From: an uncultured Victivallales bacterium | Lineage (GTDB): Bacteria > Verrucomicrobiota > Lentisphaeria > Oligosphaerales > JAFGRS01 | Assembly: GCA_903837355.1 (NCBI GenBank) | Contig: CAILUI010000115.1 | Span: forward strand, 1 to 61,445 | Direction: 5' to 3' | Length of the DNA stretch: 61,445 bases | In this document: in pieces, positions 17,301 to 24,900 of the stretch | Layout of the letters: the number at the start of each line of letters is the position of its first letter | How positions within the stretch are numbered: the first letter of the stretch is position 1 | The notes under the pieces: generated by a model | Seen by the model: only the letters and a program-made list of their open reading frames with translations | The model's database searches: none | What the model was told of the DNA's origin: nothing | Program-made: the position numbers and the translations under genes

Positions 17301-18715
17301 CCGGAACGGCTGAAGCCGGTAACGGGGTCCTTGCTGCCGCCCTGCGGGCAGACCATCATCTCGCCCTGCCAGTAGGGCTTGAGCAGTGCCTTGCGGGCCA
17401 CGGGCAACGGGCGGATGGTGCTGCTGGCGGGCTGCAGGACCGCGACCGGGGCATCGCGCGGCGCCGTGCCGCCCTCGCCGACGAGGACCGCATCAGCCAG
17501 CGCCCCCACCGCCGGCGGGACGGTCAGCCGGCCGCCCGTGCTGCGCGCGGCCACCTGCCAGGCCTGTTCGCCACTGCCGGCCAGGCAGCGCTGCCAGACG
17601 CCGTAGTCGCCCGCCGGCAAAGTCAGCGTGCAGGGCTGAGGCTTGCCACCGGGCCCCATGAAGGCGCTGGCGGGCAGGAGCCACTGGCGGCCCGGGGGGA
17701 GGGCCAACTCGTCCGTGGACGTCACCCGCAGGCGCGGCGTCACGAAGACATGAGCCAGCTCGATCTGCCCGGGGGCCTGGTCGACCAGGTCCAGCCGCAG
17801 TTCGGTCACCGGCCCGCCATTGAGCCAGTCCGCACCGCCGCGGCCAAGCACCTCCCAGGTGTCGACCACGAGGTCATGCCAGGCGCCGTCGCGGGTCAGG
17901 GAGGGGAGCGGGATCTGGTAAGCCGCGTCGATGCCGTGCCGGCGGTTGGCGTAGAAGATCTGGCCGGTGGTTGCTCCGTCGCCGCAGCCTGTGCCGCGGT
18001 AGCGGAGCGCCAGGTAACGGCAGGCCTGCGGATCCAGGGGGACCTCGGCACTGAAAATGCGGCAGTCCTTGTCGCGCACGTCGAGGACGAGCACGCCGTC
18101 GCGCTCGGTCAGGGCCAGGTTGTGGGGCTCCTTCCAGCGCCTCAGGAGACGCCCCCCTGCCGACAGAACCTCCGGCGCGCGCTGGGCGGTCAGGCGGATG
18201 GCGCTGACCGTGATCGCCCCCGGCGCCTCGTTCACCAGATCCAAGCGCAGCGCCGTGATCGTGCCGGCCTGCCACCAACTGTCGGCGCCACGGCGGCAGG
18301 CGCCGGGCAGGTTGACCCACAGCTCGTGCCACTCGCCGTCGGTCTGCAACGCCGGCAGATGGGCGTACTGGAGTTCGGCGAAACCGGCGCCGGCGCTGGC
18401 AAAGAAGAGCTCGCCGCTGGTCCGTTCAGCCGTAAAGCCGCTGGCCCGGTAGCGCAGGTTGAGCCACTCGCCCATCCCCGGGTCCACCTGCAGATCCGTG
18501 CGGGTGATCGAGGCATCGGGCCCCGTGATCGTGAGTTGCAGCGCGCCCGCCACCGCGGCCAGATCCGCCTGCCGCGGCGACCCCCAGCCCTGCAGCCCGG
18601 CGACTGCCGGATCGAAGAGCGCGACGTCGTTCAGATCAGAACCCCAGACCGCCCCGGCCACCCCCAAAGCGAGAACCAGCACGCCGACCGAGCCCACGCG
18701 CCCGAAGGTATTCAT
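14309..18715 (-). CDS. Giant secreted glycoside hydrolase-like protein (GH-A TIM barrel, GH42-like)
   Basis: A 1468-residue secreted protein with an N-terminal signal (GVLVLALGVAGAVWGSD). Residues about 35-360 hold two similar beta-sandwich modules, each with an LRYR strand and a DGEWHELWV or DGAWHDLVV turn. A third sandwich (SVDDFFRLYLDGELIAENF) follows. The TIM-barrel region starts at PTFIMVGNGEGRERAG. GGVSAEWQGWG near residue 900 is a plausible acid/base glutamate segment, and FLQIESGHELG may hold the nucleophile. The C-terminal part looks like the trimerisation and sandwich domains of GH42-like enzymes. The start at 18715 is chosen because it directly precedes the signal peptide. The substrate is unknown; exact GH family placement needs a profile search. 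Confidence 0.7.
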   Translation of the reverse strand: MNTFGRVGSVGVLVLALGVAGAVWGSDLNDVALFDPAVAGLQGWGSPRQADLAAVAGALQLTITGPDASITRTDLQVDPGMGEWLNLRYRASGFTAERTSGELFFASAGAGFAELQYAHLPALQTDGEWHELWVNLPGACRRGADSWWQAGTITALRLDLVNEAPGAITVSAIRLTAQRAPEVLSAGGRLLRRWKEPHNLALTERDGVLVLDVRDKDCRIFSAEVPLDPQACRYLALRYRGTGCGDGATTGQIFYANRRHGIDAAYQIPLPSLTRDGAWHDLVVDTWEVLGRGGADWLNGGPVTELRLDLVDQAPGQIELAHVFVTPRLRVTSTDELALPPGRQWLLPASAFMGPGGKPQPCTLTLPAGDYGVWQRCLAGSGEQAWQVAARSTGGRLTVPPAVGALADAVLVGEGGTAPRDAPVAVLQPASSTIRPLPVARKALLKPYWQGEMMVCPQGGSKDPVTGFSRSGFRRVFSVPADLTDAWLQISVDDFFRLYLDGELIAENFAADSWMTPTVIELTTRLKRGGEHVLAVEAHNRSGATGALVDLVMNRPDHSCVRLVSDAEWRSSAGLPEGWTWPGFDDAAWVAPSLLPGPPRAPWVVEIPYVNKTWEPPTRCLELQVPATVTAGEVLPIACRLQSAVPVAVGEVLLATLSEASSGRVVLQREFPLVAANLSAVSADTVQVQGLELPLSRWWPALQARLTVGLYGRALPDAGGASADVVLRGAAPTPNLTSAVQTLDGTPRLLVNGQPTFIMVGNGEGRERAGTLEAFRAGGFNVAAVWVDPMGIRQWWTGPEQYDFASVDEVLVETLDRFPEALLLPIVWAAPPPWWAALYPAEIARFSDGKPWPYYRSTASFSSRQWRADATLAMTAFVHHLEGSPLAGRVLGYWVIGGVSAEWQGWGCHNSAADRRAMDYSAPEQEAFRAYLTEHYPARADLATAGVPSLDERLGRELGVFRDPAFAAAAIAYARFYSESVTTCMLTCVGAAKRAVGGRKIVGTYYGYSLEYANMDWCLQMSGHNAVRQALDSPDIDFFSAPHSYAVRRLGGDMGWMWAAHSLNLAGKLFWPDDDSRTYLSGPCDYTPAINPAQTRETLRRNFGKQLCHLNPVGFLQIESGHELGSAAIARDARLTRRAGEFALEKRVRRRAEIAVVIDEDSIPAFAYGQGRLSGGRLEPVLPWNGERFFYDRQVNNLAADLLSTQRERIATIGAPVDWILASDLVRQPLEYKLYIMLSTVQFDDALLQAVQRQIQGREVTVLWCYAPGFIRNGTAEVGHMAALTGFRLQRVAAAPAVINLTAPAQPLLADLTALSFGAPYAMDPRFAVDDPQAETLGVYRDGGGVGLASKAVDRCRSVYCGATVLPPGLLRGLARQAGVHLYATRDDVLDANDAFVLLHTATAGDKTVALPRPGDVVDVYTGTVIAQNVQQFTFHEAAETTRLFYVGTAPEFVRYMDYDGTGATGPQ

Positions 18716-18868
18716 GCGAGGCCATCCTGGTGTCAACGGCCCCGCCGCACGACACGAGGGGATTCTGCAGCAAGGCCCATGGTCTTTATGTACAGCCCCC
18801 GCCCTGCCCTGCAAGTAGGCTGGAGACGGCCGCAAGGCAGTTTCGTCCTGGAGGACTCGCGCCGAGGC

Positions 18869-18896
18869 TTGACGGGCAGGGTCGGTAGACTAAATT
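18869..18896 (+). promoter_or_regulatory. Candidate promoter of the PEP-CTERM gene
   Basis: TTGACG at 18869-18874 and TAAATT at 18891-18896 are 16 bases apart, in a locally AT-rich stretch 54 bases before the start codon at 18950. The divergent hydrolase gene begins at 18715, so this 234-base gap should contain promoters in both directions. Confidence 0.45.
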
Positions 18897-18949
18897 TGCC
18901 CGCGTGTCCCCTGAGACCCACTGGCGTTGCTCATGAGGAAACCGTACCC

Positions 18950-19750
18950 ATGCGCTCCAACCCGTGCCATCTGACCGGACTTGGGCTGTTGTGGATCCTG
19001 TGCCTGGCACTCCCGACCCGCGTGACGGCCGACCTGCTGGTTGTCTCCAACGCCACGCCCGGCAGTAACGTCTTCACCGATTCGTCAGGGGCGAACCACC
19101 CGGTCACGGCGGTCGGCATGGTGGACCACACGACCGGGGTCGACTTCCCGACCGGGTCAGGCTCGAGTTCCATCGGCTTCTACAACAGCGGTAGTGACTA
19201 CCTCACGGTCCCGGACAGTAACGACTGGTCCTTCGGCACCAGCAACTTCACCATCGACCTCTGGATGCGCTTGCCGAACGCGACGGCCCACACGCTGCAG
19301 ATGGCGCAGGGCACCGACCTGAACAATCGCTGGTACGTGAACGTCTACGGCCAGAGCCCGATGTTCATGATGTTCTCGGGTGGAACCAACCCGGTGCAGC
19401 TCAGCACCACCACCGACCTGCTCAGCAACACGTGGTACCACTATGCGGTGGTGCGTTCGGGCGACACCTTCACCCATTACCTGAACGGGACCAGCCAGGG
19501 CAGCGTCACCTGGGCTGGGAGTATGCCCGACTTCGGCGGCCCGCTCTCGATTGGCACCGATACGCTCCTCGGGGGCAGCACCCACTTCGTCGGCAACCTG
19601 GACCAGATCCGCATCACCGGGGGCACGGCGCTCTGGACCGCGGATTTCGTCCCGCCCGTGGGGCTGGTGCCGGAGCCCACCTCTCTGGCGTTGCTCGCCG
19701 GCGCCCTGGCGGTTCTCGCGGACCGGCGGCGCTGCCGCGGGCGGCGGTAG
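18950..19750 (+). CDS. LamG-domain protein with PEP-CTERM sorting signal
   Basis: A 266-residue exported protein. A signal peptide (LGLLWILCLALPTRVTA) is followed by a concanavalin-like LamG domain (SNFTIDLWMRL, NTWYHYAVVRSGDTF, GNLDQIRITGGTALW). The C-terminus has the full PEP-CTERM arrangement: VPEP, a hydrophobic helix (TSLALLAGALAVLA) and an arginine-rich end (DRRRCRGRR). In PEP-CTERM systems the tail is processed by an exosortase, and the proteins are linked to exopolysaccharide or envelope; no exosortase is in the window. GAGGAAA at 18934-18940 supports the ATG at 18950. It is divergent from the giant hydrolase. Confidence 0.9.
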   Translation: MRSNPCHLTGLGLLWILCLALPTRVTADLLVVSNATPGSNVFTDSSGANHPVTAVGMVDHTTGVDFPTGSGSSSIGFYNSGSDYLTVPDSNDWSFGTSNFTIDLWMRLPNATAHTLQMAQGTDLNNRWYVNVYGQSPMFMMFSGGTNPVQLSTTTDLLSNTWYHYAVVRSGDTFTHYLNGTSQGSVTWAGSMPDFGGPLSIGTDTLLGGSTHFVGNLDQIRITGGTALWTADFVPPVGLVPEPTSLALLAGALAVLADRRRCRGRR

Positions 19751-19925
19751 AGCGGCCCCAGCGCTCGCACGCCCTCCAGGCCCGGACCGTTCCAGCGCGG
19801 TTCACGCGGACCGGCCCGATGCCAGGAGACTCACGGGCAGCGCTGCCGTTCCCACGGTCGTTAGCGACTGACCGGTTGTTATCTCCACTTCCCTGGCAGT
19901 CCCTGTGCCTTGCAGGAGCGTTCGC

Positions 19926-21779
19926 TCAGTTGCCGCCGAACAGCCCCGGCAGCCAGGTGGTGATGGCCGGCACATAGGTGATCAGCAGCACGCCGAGAAG
20001 CCGCACCGCCATCATCGGCATGGCGGCACGAGCGACGTACATGACCGGCTTGCCGAAGCGGTACGAAGAGAGGAAGAGATTCAGCCCGACCGGCGGGGTG
20101 AGGTAACCCAACTCGAGATTCGCCAGGAAGATGATCCCCAAATGCACGGGGTGGATGCCGAACACCGCCGCCATCGGCACGATCAGCGGCACGATCACCA
20201 CCGTCGCCGAGAAGATGTCCATCAGGCAGCCGACGATGATCAGGAGGAGATTGAGGGCGAGCAGGAAAAGGAGCTTGGAGGAGATCGCGGTGCTGATCCA
20301 GGTGGCGGCATGGTCGGGGATGTGCTGGGTGATCAGGTAGTTGGTGAAGCCCATGGCCGTGCCGAGAATCAACAGCACGCCGCCGACCAGGAGGCCGCAC
20401 TCGACGACGACTTTGGGCAGGCTGGAGGTCAGCTTCAGTTCGCGGTGGATCAGGGCCTGGGTGATGAACGCGTAGCAGGCCGTGGCGGCGGCTGCCGGTA
20501 CCGGTAGCGCGATGCCGCCGAAGATCAGCACCAGCGGGATCACCGGCAGGACGATCTCCCACTTGGCCGCCCAGGTGGCCCGCCAGGCCTCGCCCAGGTT
20601 GAAGCGGCGCTCCTCCGCCGAGAGCTTGGGGCCCTTCCAGACGCCATAGGCGATGGTCAGGCCGACCATCAGCACACCGGGCAGCAGGCCGCCCAGGAAC
20701 ATCTCGTTCATGCTCACCTGGCCGACGATCGAGTAGATGATCAAGGGCAGGCAGGGCGGGAAGAGAATGCCGAGGGCGCCGGCGCTGGTGATCAGGCCGA
20801 GCGCGGTCTCTTCGTCGTAGCGCGCCGCCAACAGCACGGGCATCAGCAGCCCGCCCAGCGCCAGGATGGTGACTCCCGACCCACCCGTGAAGGTGGTGAA
20901 GAAGGCGCAGGCCAGGGCGACCACGATGGCGGGGCCGCCGCGCACAAACCCCGTCCAGGCACTGAACAGGCGCACCAGGCGCGCCGACGCCTGGCTCTCG
21001 GCCAGCAGGTAACCGGCCAGGGTGAACAGCGGCAGGGTTGCCAACAGGGGATTCGTCACCTGGTCGTAGTGGTCCAGCGTGATCGAGAAGAGCGGCGCCC
21101 CCTGACCCCAGAAGAGGATCAGCGCGGCTCCGCCCAGCGTCACAAAGATCGGCGCTCCCCCCAGCGTCGCGGCCAGCAGCAGGCCCACGAACGGCCAGAC
21201 CAGCCGGGCCGGGTCCAGCGGCGGCTTCGCGGCGAACCCGACCGCCACCGCCACCAGCGCGAAGGCCAGCAGACGCCAGCGCCAGGTGGCGGCGGACTGC
21301 CACAGCAGGCGGACCGCGATGACCCCGAACCCGAGCGGCAGGAACACCTGGGCCCACCAGACCGGGATGCCGAGCGCCAGCCGCAGTCCGGCCTCCCGTT
21401 CCTGAGCCACAAACTGGATGGCCGCCGCCGTCAGACCGGCCGTGATGGCGCAGGCCACGACCCCGCTGCCGAACTGCATCCAGCGCTTGATCCGGGCGGG
21501 AAGAAACGGCGCCAGCCCCGACATGGCAAGCAGGCGGGACTCCCGCGCCGCGATCATGCCCCCCACCATGCCGACGATCAGCGAGAGGTGCCGGATGAAG
21601 CTCTCGGAACCCGGTATGCGCACGGGCAGCCGCAGCTTCTGCCACAGGGTCAGGTCAGCCACTCCCAGCAGCACCATCAGCGCCAAGGCCAGCACCAACA
21701 GGCCATTCTCGCAGCGGTGCAGCCAGATGAGCAGCCGCGGTTGCGGGCCAGCGGACGGTACTGTGGACAAGTCAGCCAT
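19926..21779 (-). CDS. dctQM: TRAP transporter fused small and large membrane subunits (DctQM)
   Basis: A 617-residue integral membrane protein. Residues 1 to about 190 match the four-helix DctQ small subunit (ENGLLVLALALMVLLGVADL, SESFIRHLSLIVGMVGGMIA). The remainder is the DctM large subunit, with TFTGGSGVTILALGGLLMPVL and NLELGYLTPPVGLNLFLSS, both hallmark segments. Fused QM subunits occur in many TRAP systems. The transporter uses an ion gradient to import the organic anion delivered by DctP. It is transcribed after the tatT-like and dctP genes with a 63-base gap. Substrate unknown. Confidence 0.92.
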   Translation of the reverse strand: MADLSTVPSAGPQPRLLIWLHRCENGLLVLALALMVLLGVADLTLWQKLRLPVRIPGSESFIRHLSLIVGMVGGMIAARESRLLAMSGLAPFLPARIKRWMQFGSGVVACAITAGLTAAAIQFVAQEREAGLRLALGIPVWWAQVFLPLGFGVIAVRLLWQSAATWRWRLLAFALVAVAVGFAAKPPLDPARLVWPFVGLLLAATLGGAPIFVTLGGAALILFWGQGAPLFSITLDHYDQVTNPLLATLPLFTLAGYLLAESQASARLVRLFSAWTGFVRGGPAIVVALACAFFTTFTGGSGVTILALGGLLMPVLLAARYDEETALGLITSAGALGILFPPCLPLIIYSIVGQVSMNEMFLGGLLPGVLMVGLTIAYGVWKGPKLSAEERRFNLGEAWRATWAAKWEIVLPVIPLVLIFGGIALPVPAAAATACYAFITQALIHRELKLTSSLPKVVVECGLLVGGVLLILGTAMGFTNYLITQHIPDHAATWISTAISSKLLFLLALNLLLIIVGCLMDIFSATVVIVPLIVPMAAVFGIHPVHLGIIFLANLELGYLTPPVGLNLFLSSYRFGKPVMYVARAAMPMMAVRLLGVLLITYVPAITTWLPGLFGGN

Positions 21780-21842
21780 CGACGTCCTTAGAAACGCATC
21801 TCATGGACCGCCCGCGGTCCTGCTGGACAGCAGGACGGCCAC

Positions 21843-22877
21843 TCACTTCGGCGGTTGCTGCTGGGCGCGGAACTCCTGCAGCGCCGCCTGCACGGTGTCG
21901 TAGACGTCGGCCGGCACGATGTTGCCGCGGATACGCGGGCTGATCCGGTCCATCTCGTCGCGCCAGGCCTTGTCGGCCTCGGGCGAGAGTGAGGTCACCT
22001 TCAGCCCTTGCTTCTGCACCATGGCCTGGATGGCCTCGTCGTCCTCGCGGCGGCTGTCCGCACGGATCTTCTCGCCGGCCTTGCGGCTGGTCTCACGAAC
22101 GTAGGTCTGCGTCGCCGGCGGCAGCTTGTCCCAGGCCGCCTTGGTCACGACCATGGCGCCCACCACGGGAACCCATTTCATGTCAAGCATGTACCGCGCC
22201 TTCGTCGCCACCTGACTGAAATTCGCCAGGAAGGCCGGAATCGGCACCACGTTGATCATGCCGTTGCGCAGGCTCAGCAGAATCTTGTCCGGTTCCATCT
22301 CGACGGGGGTGTAGTAGGCGGTCAGCATCTCGAGGGCTTTGGGCATGCCCGACGAGGCAAACACGCGCCGTGACTTGAGGTCGGCCAGGCTCTGCACCGG
22401 CTCCGTGGAGAACACGCGCACCCAGCCCGCATCACCCCAGAAGAGGATGATGTAGTTCTTCTCGAGGAAAATCTTCTCCAGGCGCGGTTCGAGCCGCGTG
22501 CGCACAAAGTCCATCTCCGCCCAGCTCTGGAAGGCCATCGGCATGAGTTGCAGCGCGGTCACGGACTCATCGATCTGGCTGAGCCCGACCCCGGTCAGCA
22601 TGGCGCCCTGCAGGGCGTTGCCGCGCATACGGCGCACGATGGTCGGCTCGCCGCCCTGCGTGCCCGGGAAGATGTTGAACACCACCCCACCGCCGGGGGC
22701 CTGGGCGCACTGCGCGCCAAGGTCTTCGAGGTTCTTGTTGAAGGAGGTGCCGGCGGGCGCTACGGAAGCGACCTTCAGCTCAAAGGTGGCGCCCGCAGCC
22801 GGGTCGATGCGGCCCAGGAGGCATCCGGCGACAACGACGGCCGCCACGGGCCGCAACGGTGGAAAGGGGAACTTCAT
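21843..22877 (-). CDS. dctP: TRAP transporter substrate-binding protein (DctP family)
   Basis: A 344-residue periplasmic binding protein. A signal peptide (AAVVVAGCLLGRIDPAAGA) precedes the mature start FELKVASVAPAGTSFNKNL. Typical DctP features are the VFNIFPGTQGGEP segment, LADLKSRRVFASSGMPKAL (the region of the conserved ligand arginine) and DKLPPATQTYVRETSRKAGE. Its start overlaps the stop of the TatT-like gene as ATGA, so translation is coupled. It should capture the solute and hand it to the DctQM protein encoded next. The association with TatT suggests a ligand class like that of treponemal TatP-TatT systems, but this is not proven. Confidence 0.92.
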   Translation of the reverse strand: MKFPFPPLRPVAAVVVAGCLLGRIDPAAGATFELKVASVAPAGTSFNKNLEDLGAQCAQAPGGGVVFNIFPGTQGGEPTIVRRMRGNALQGAMLTGVGLSQIDESVTALQLMPMAFQSWAEMDFVRTRLEPRLEKIFLEKNYIILFWGDAGWVRVFSTEPVQSLADLKSRRVFASSGMPKALEMLTAYYTPVEMEPDKILLSLRNGMINVVPIPAFLANFSQVATKARYMLDMKWVPVVGAMVVTKAAWDKLPPATQTYVRETSRKAGEKIRADSRREDDEAIQAMVQKQGLKVTSLSPEADKAWRDEMDRISPRIRGNIVPADVYDTVQAALQEFRAQQQPPK

Positions 22878-23881
22878 CGGCTCTCCGGGGCTCCGCCCTG
22901 GGGTGTCTCGTCAACGGGGGGCAGAAAGTAGTCGTCGACGTGCGCGTTCAGCCAGCGGGCCCGATCCTGCATGATCAGGTTGGCGAGGCGCGACGTCGGC
23001 GCCGTGTCGGGATCGATCGCCAGAGCCGCGCCGAGAAGCTGTACAAAGCGCTCGCGGTTCTCGGTCGGGATGCAGACGGACTCGGCCAGGCTCACGTACG
23101 GACCGGCGAGCTTGCCCCCCGACAGTTCGAGGGCGCGGCGGAAGCGTTGCTCTGCCCGCGCATAGGGATCGCCCTCGACCCCTTGCCGCACGGTCTCGTA
23201 GGCGATCATCAGCGCCTGCAGGGCGCCGTGGTCAAAGCTCTCATCGAGCGCCAGGGCACGCTCGAGCATGGCGTCCACTTTGGGTAGATCGCCGATCAGT
23301 TGCGCGTCGGTCTTGTCCGCCGTGATGGCACCCACCCAGGCGGCAGCGGTCCAGTAGAGCAAGGGCACATCCGCCGCCGTAAAACCGGCCACCGCGGCCC
23401 GTGGATCGGCCTCCAAAGCCTGGGCGAAATCCTGGCGGCGGGTGACCAGACCACGCCGACCGTAGTCCCGAGCCCGCAGGTAGAGCCGCTTGGCGCGCTT
23501 CTGCAACTCGCGGGAACGGGCCAGATCGGTACTGCGCAACTCGTCGGCTTCCTGCTGCACGAAGGCGTAGGCGTACTGGCTAAAACCACCAGCCGCCGCG
23601 GTGAGTAGACCGCGGTGCTCCGGGGTCTCCGCCAGCAGCGCCTCCATCAGCTTCAGGCTGAAGGGGACCGCAGCCTTGACCAATTCGGGATCATCGTCCG
23701 CCGAGAAGGTGGTGCCGCTGCCGGCCAGGGCGTCACCGAGCGTGTTGAGGGCCGCCCGCTTGGCAGAACAGCCACTGCCGCCAACCAACAGCAGACCCAG
23801 AGCCAGAGCCGGGCACAGCGCCCTGAGGGCCGCGGCGGCCACGCCCAGCGGCCGGCCAACGGACGCCCGTTCGGCTGGCAT
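22874..23881 (-). CDS. TRAP-associated TatT-family TPR lipoprotein
   Basis: A 335-residue lipoprotein. The N-terminus has a hydrophobic stretch ending LLLVGGSGC, with Cys38 the likely lipidated residue. The mature part is alpha-helical with TPR-like features (LRARDYGRRGL, DAMLERALALDESFDHGAL, RAEQRFRRALELSGGK) and matches the known TatT component of TRAP systems, which binds the DctP partner. The downstream dctP gene overlaps it by 4 bases. The start is uncertain: ATG 23881 is preferred because it gives a normal lipoprotein signal; ATG 23926 would add 15 residues. An AT-rich TAGAAT lies just upstream of 23881. Confidence 0.85.
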   Translation of the reverse strand: MPAERASVGRPLGVAAAALRALCPALALGLLLVGGSGCSAKRAALNTLGDALAGSGTTFSADDDPELVKAAVPFSLKLMEALLAETPEHRGLLTAAAGGFSQYAYAFVQQEADELRSTDLARSRELQKRAKRLYLRARDYGRRGLVTRRQDFAQALEADPRAAVAGFTAADVPLLYWTAAAWVGAITADKTDAQLIGDLPKVDAMLERALALDESFDHGALQALMIAYETVRQGVEGDPYARAEQRFRRALELSGGKLAGPYVSLAESVCIPTENRERFVQLLGAALAIDPDTAPTSRLANLIMQDRARWLNAHVDDYFLPPVDETPQGGAPESR

Positions 23882-24111
23882 AAATGATTCTAAAATCCTG
23901 TCGATCAATGCTTTACGTACAATCATGGTTGGACTGCTTTGCCGGCGGGCACCTTCACCTCGACCAGCGCGGAACACGACCATGATCAGGGACACCGGAG
24001 CCATGGAACTGCCCGCCGCCGCGTTGCTGGAAACCATACCACCGCAGCCGCCCGCTGCAAGGAATGGCGACGCCGGCAGGCAGGCAGGGAAGGCGTGGCA
24101 AGGCCAGCGCG

Positions 24112-24135
24112 TATGGACTATGGTATAGGTCCATA
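24112..24135 (+). promoter_or_regulatory. Palindromic operator candidate of the toxin-antitoxin pair
   Basis: Perfect 7-bp arms TATGGAC (24112-24118) and GTCCATA (24129-24135) flank a 10-base AT-rich core, starting 44 bases before the antitoxin ATG. Type II antitoxins usually repress their own promoter through such dyads. The AT-rich core could also hold the -10 element. Confidence 0.55.
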
Positions 24136-24155
24136 GCCAGCCGGGAGTGTGTGCC

Positions 24156-24386
24156 ATGTCAGTGACCAAGGTGCCCAAGTCGAAGTTCAAGCCGAGGGCG
24201 TTCGAGTATCTGCGTCGCGCCCAGGCCGGTGAGTGTCTGTGCATCACCGACCGTGGTCGCCCGGTGGCGGACATCGTGCCGCATGGCCGTGACGACGCCG
24301 ACGCCCTGCGCGGACTGCGGGGCCTGGTGCTGCACTACGAGGCACCCGCCGAGCCGGTGGAGGTGGAGTGGGAGGCCGGCACATGA
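24156..24386 (+). CDS. Type II antitoxin, Phd/YefM-like
   Basis: A 76-residue protein with the antitoxin pattern of the Phd/YefM family: an N-terminal DNA-binding segment (KFKPRAFEYLRRAQAGECL) and the signature ITDRGRPVADIVPH. The C-terminal tail (EPVEVEWEAGT) is acidic and would bind and neutralise the toxin. ATG 24156 has GGGAG at 24142-24146 with 9-base spacing. The stop codon overlaps the toxin start as ATGA, so the two are translationally coupled. A dyad at 24112-24135 probably mediates autoregulation. Confidence 0.88.
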   Translation: MSVTKVPKSKFKPRAFEYLRRAQAGECLCITDRGRPVADIVPHGRDDADALRGLRGLVLHYEAPAEPVEVEWEAGT

Positions 24387-24778
24387 TCGTGCTGGACACC
24401 CATGCCTGGATCTGGTACATCGACTGTCCCGACCGGCTCGGGGCGCAGGCGCGGGAGGCGATCGAGGCGGCCCGCGAGCAGGGGGCTGTCCACATCTCAG
24501 CCATCAGCACCTGGGAGGTCTATATGCTGGTTGCCAAGGGTCGCTTGTCGTTGCGGCTCGCCGCGGAGGTCTGGGTGGCGCGCTGCGAGCGCCTCAGCTT
24601 CCTGCGTTTCGACGCCGTCGATAACGACATTGCGCGGCTGGCCGCACAGGCCTGCGGCGCCATGCACGCCGACCCGGCAGACCGCATCATTGTGGCCACG
24701 GCGCTCTACCTGGGCTGTCCGGTGGCGACCTGCGACGCCAAGATCCAGGACTGCGGCCTCATATCCGCGGTATGGTAG
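24383..24778 (+). CDS. vapC: PIN-domain toxin (VapC family)
   Basis: A 131-residue PIN-domain ribonuclease toxin. The acidic residues of the active site are visible: Asp5 in MIVLDTHAWIWY, Glu45 in ISTWEVYML, Asp97/Asp100 in HADPADRIIVATA and Asp118 in ATCDAKI. VapC toxins cleave tRNA or rRNA and are held inactive by the cognate antitoxin, here the gene directly upstream. The pairing of a Phd-like antitoxin with a PIN toxin is common. A short in-frame tail of possible coding sequence after the stop (MVGIEAFIAELKKRLGQA, out of frame with the toxin) is not annotated. Confidence 0.92.
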   Translation: MIVLDTHAWIWYIDCPDRLGAQAREAIEAAREQGAVHISAISTWEVYMLVAKGRLSLRLAAEVWVARCERLSFLRFDAVDNDIARLAAQACGAMHADPADRIIVATALYLGCPVATCDAKIQDCGLISAVW

Positions 24779-24900
24779 GCATCGAGGCCTTCATCGCCGA
24801 GTTGAAGAAGCGCCTGGGGCAGGCGTGACGTCGAGCGGGTGCGCCGGCGCGTGGCAGCGGCCTTTGTAGGCGTGTCGTTTGCGATGCAGGAGGGGTCCCG

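Noticed and set aside
17120..18949. Upstream extension of the PEP-CTERM gene
   Set aside because: The frame runs through the opposing hydrolase; the signal peptide and GAGGAAA place the real start at 18950.
24772..24828. Small frame MVGIEAFIAELKKRLGQA after the toxin
   Set aside because: Eighteen codons with no clear ribosome-binding site of its own; could be a remnant but not supportable as a gene.
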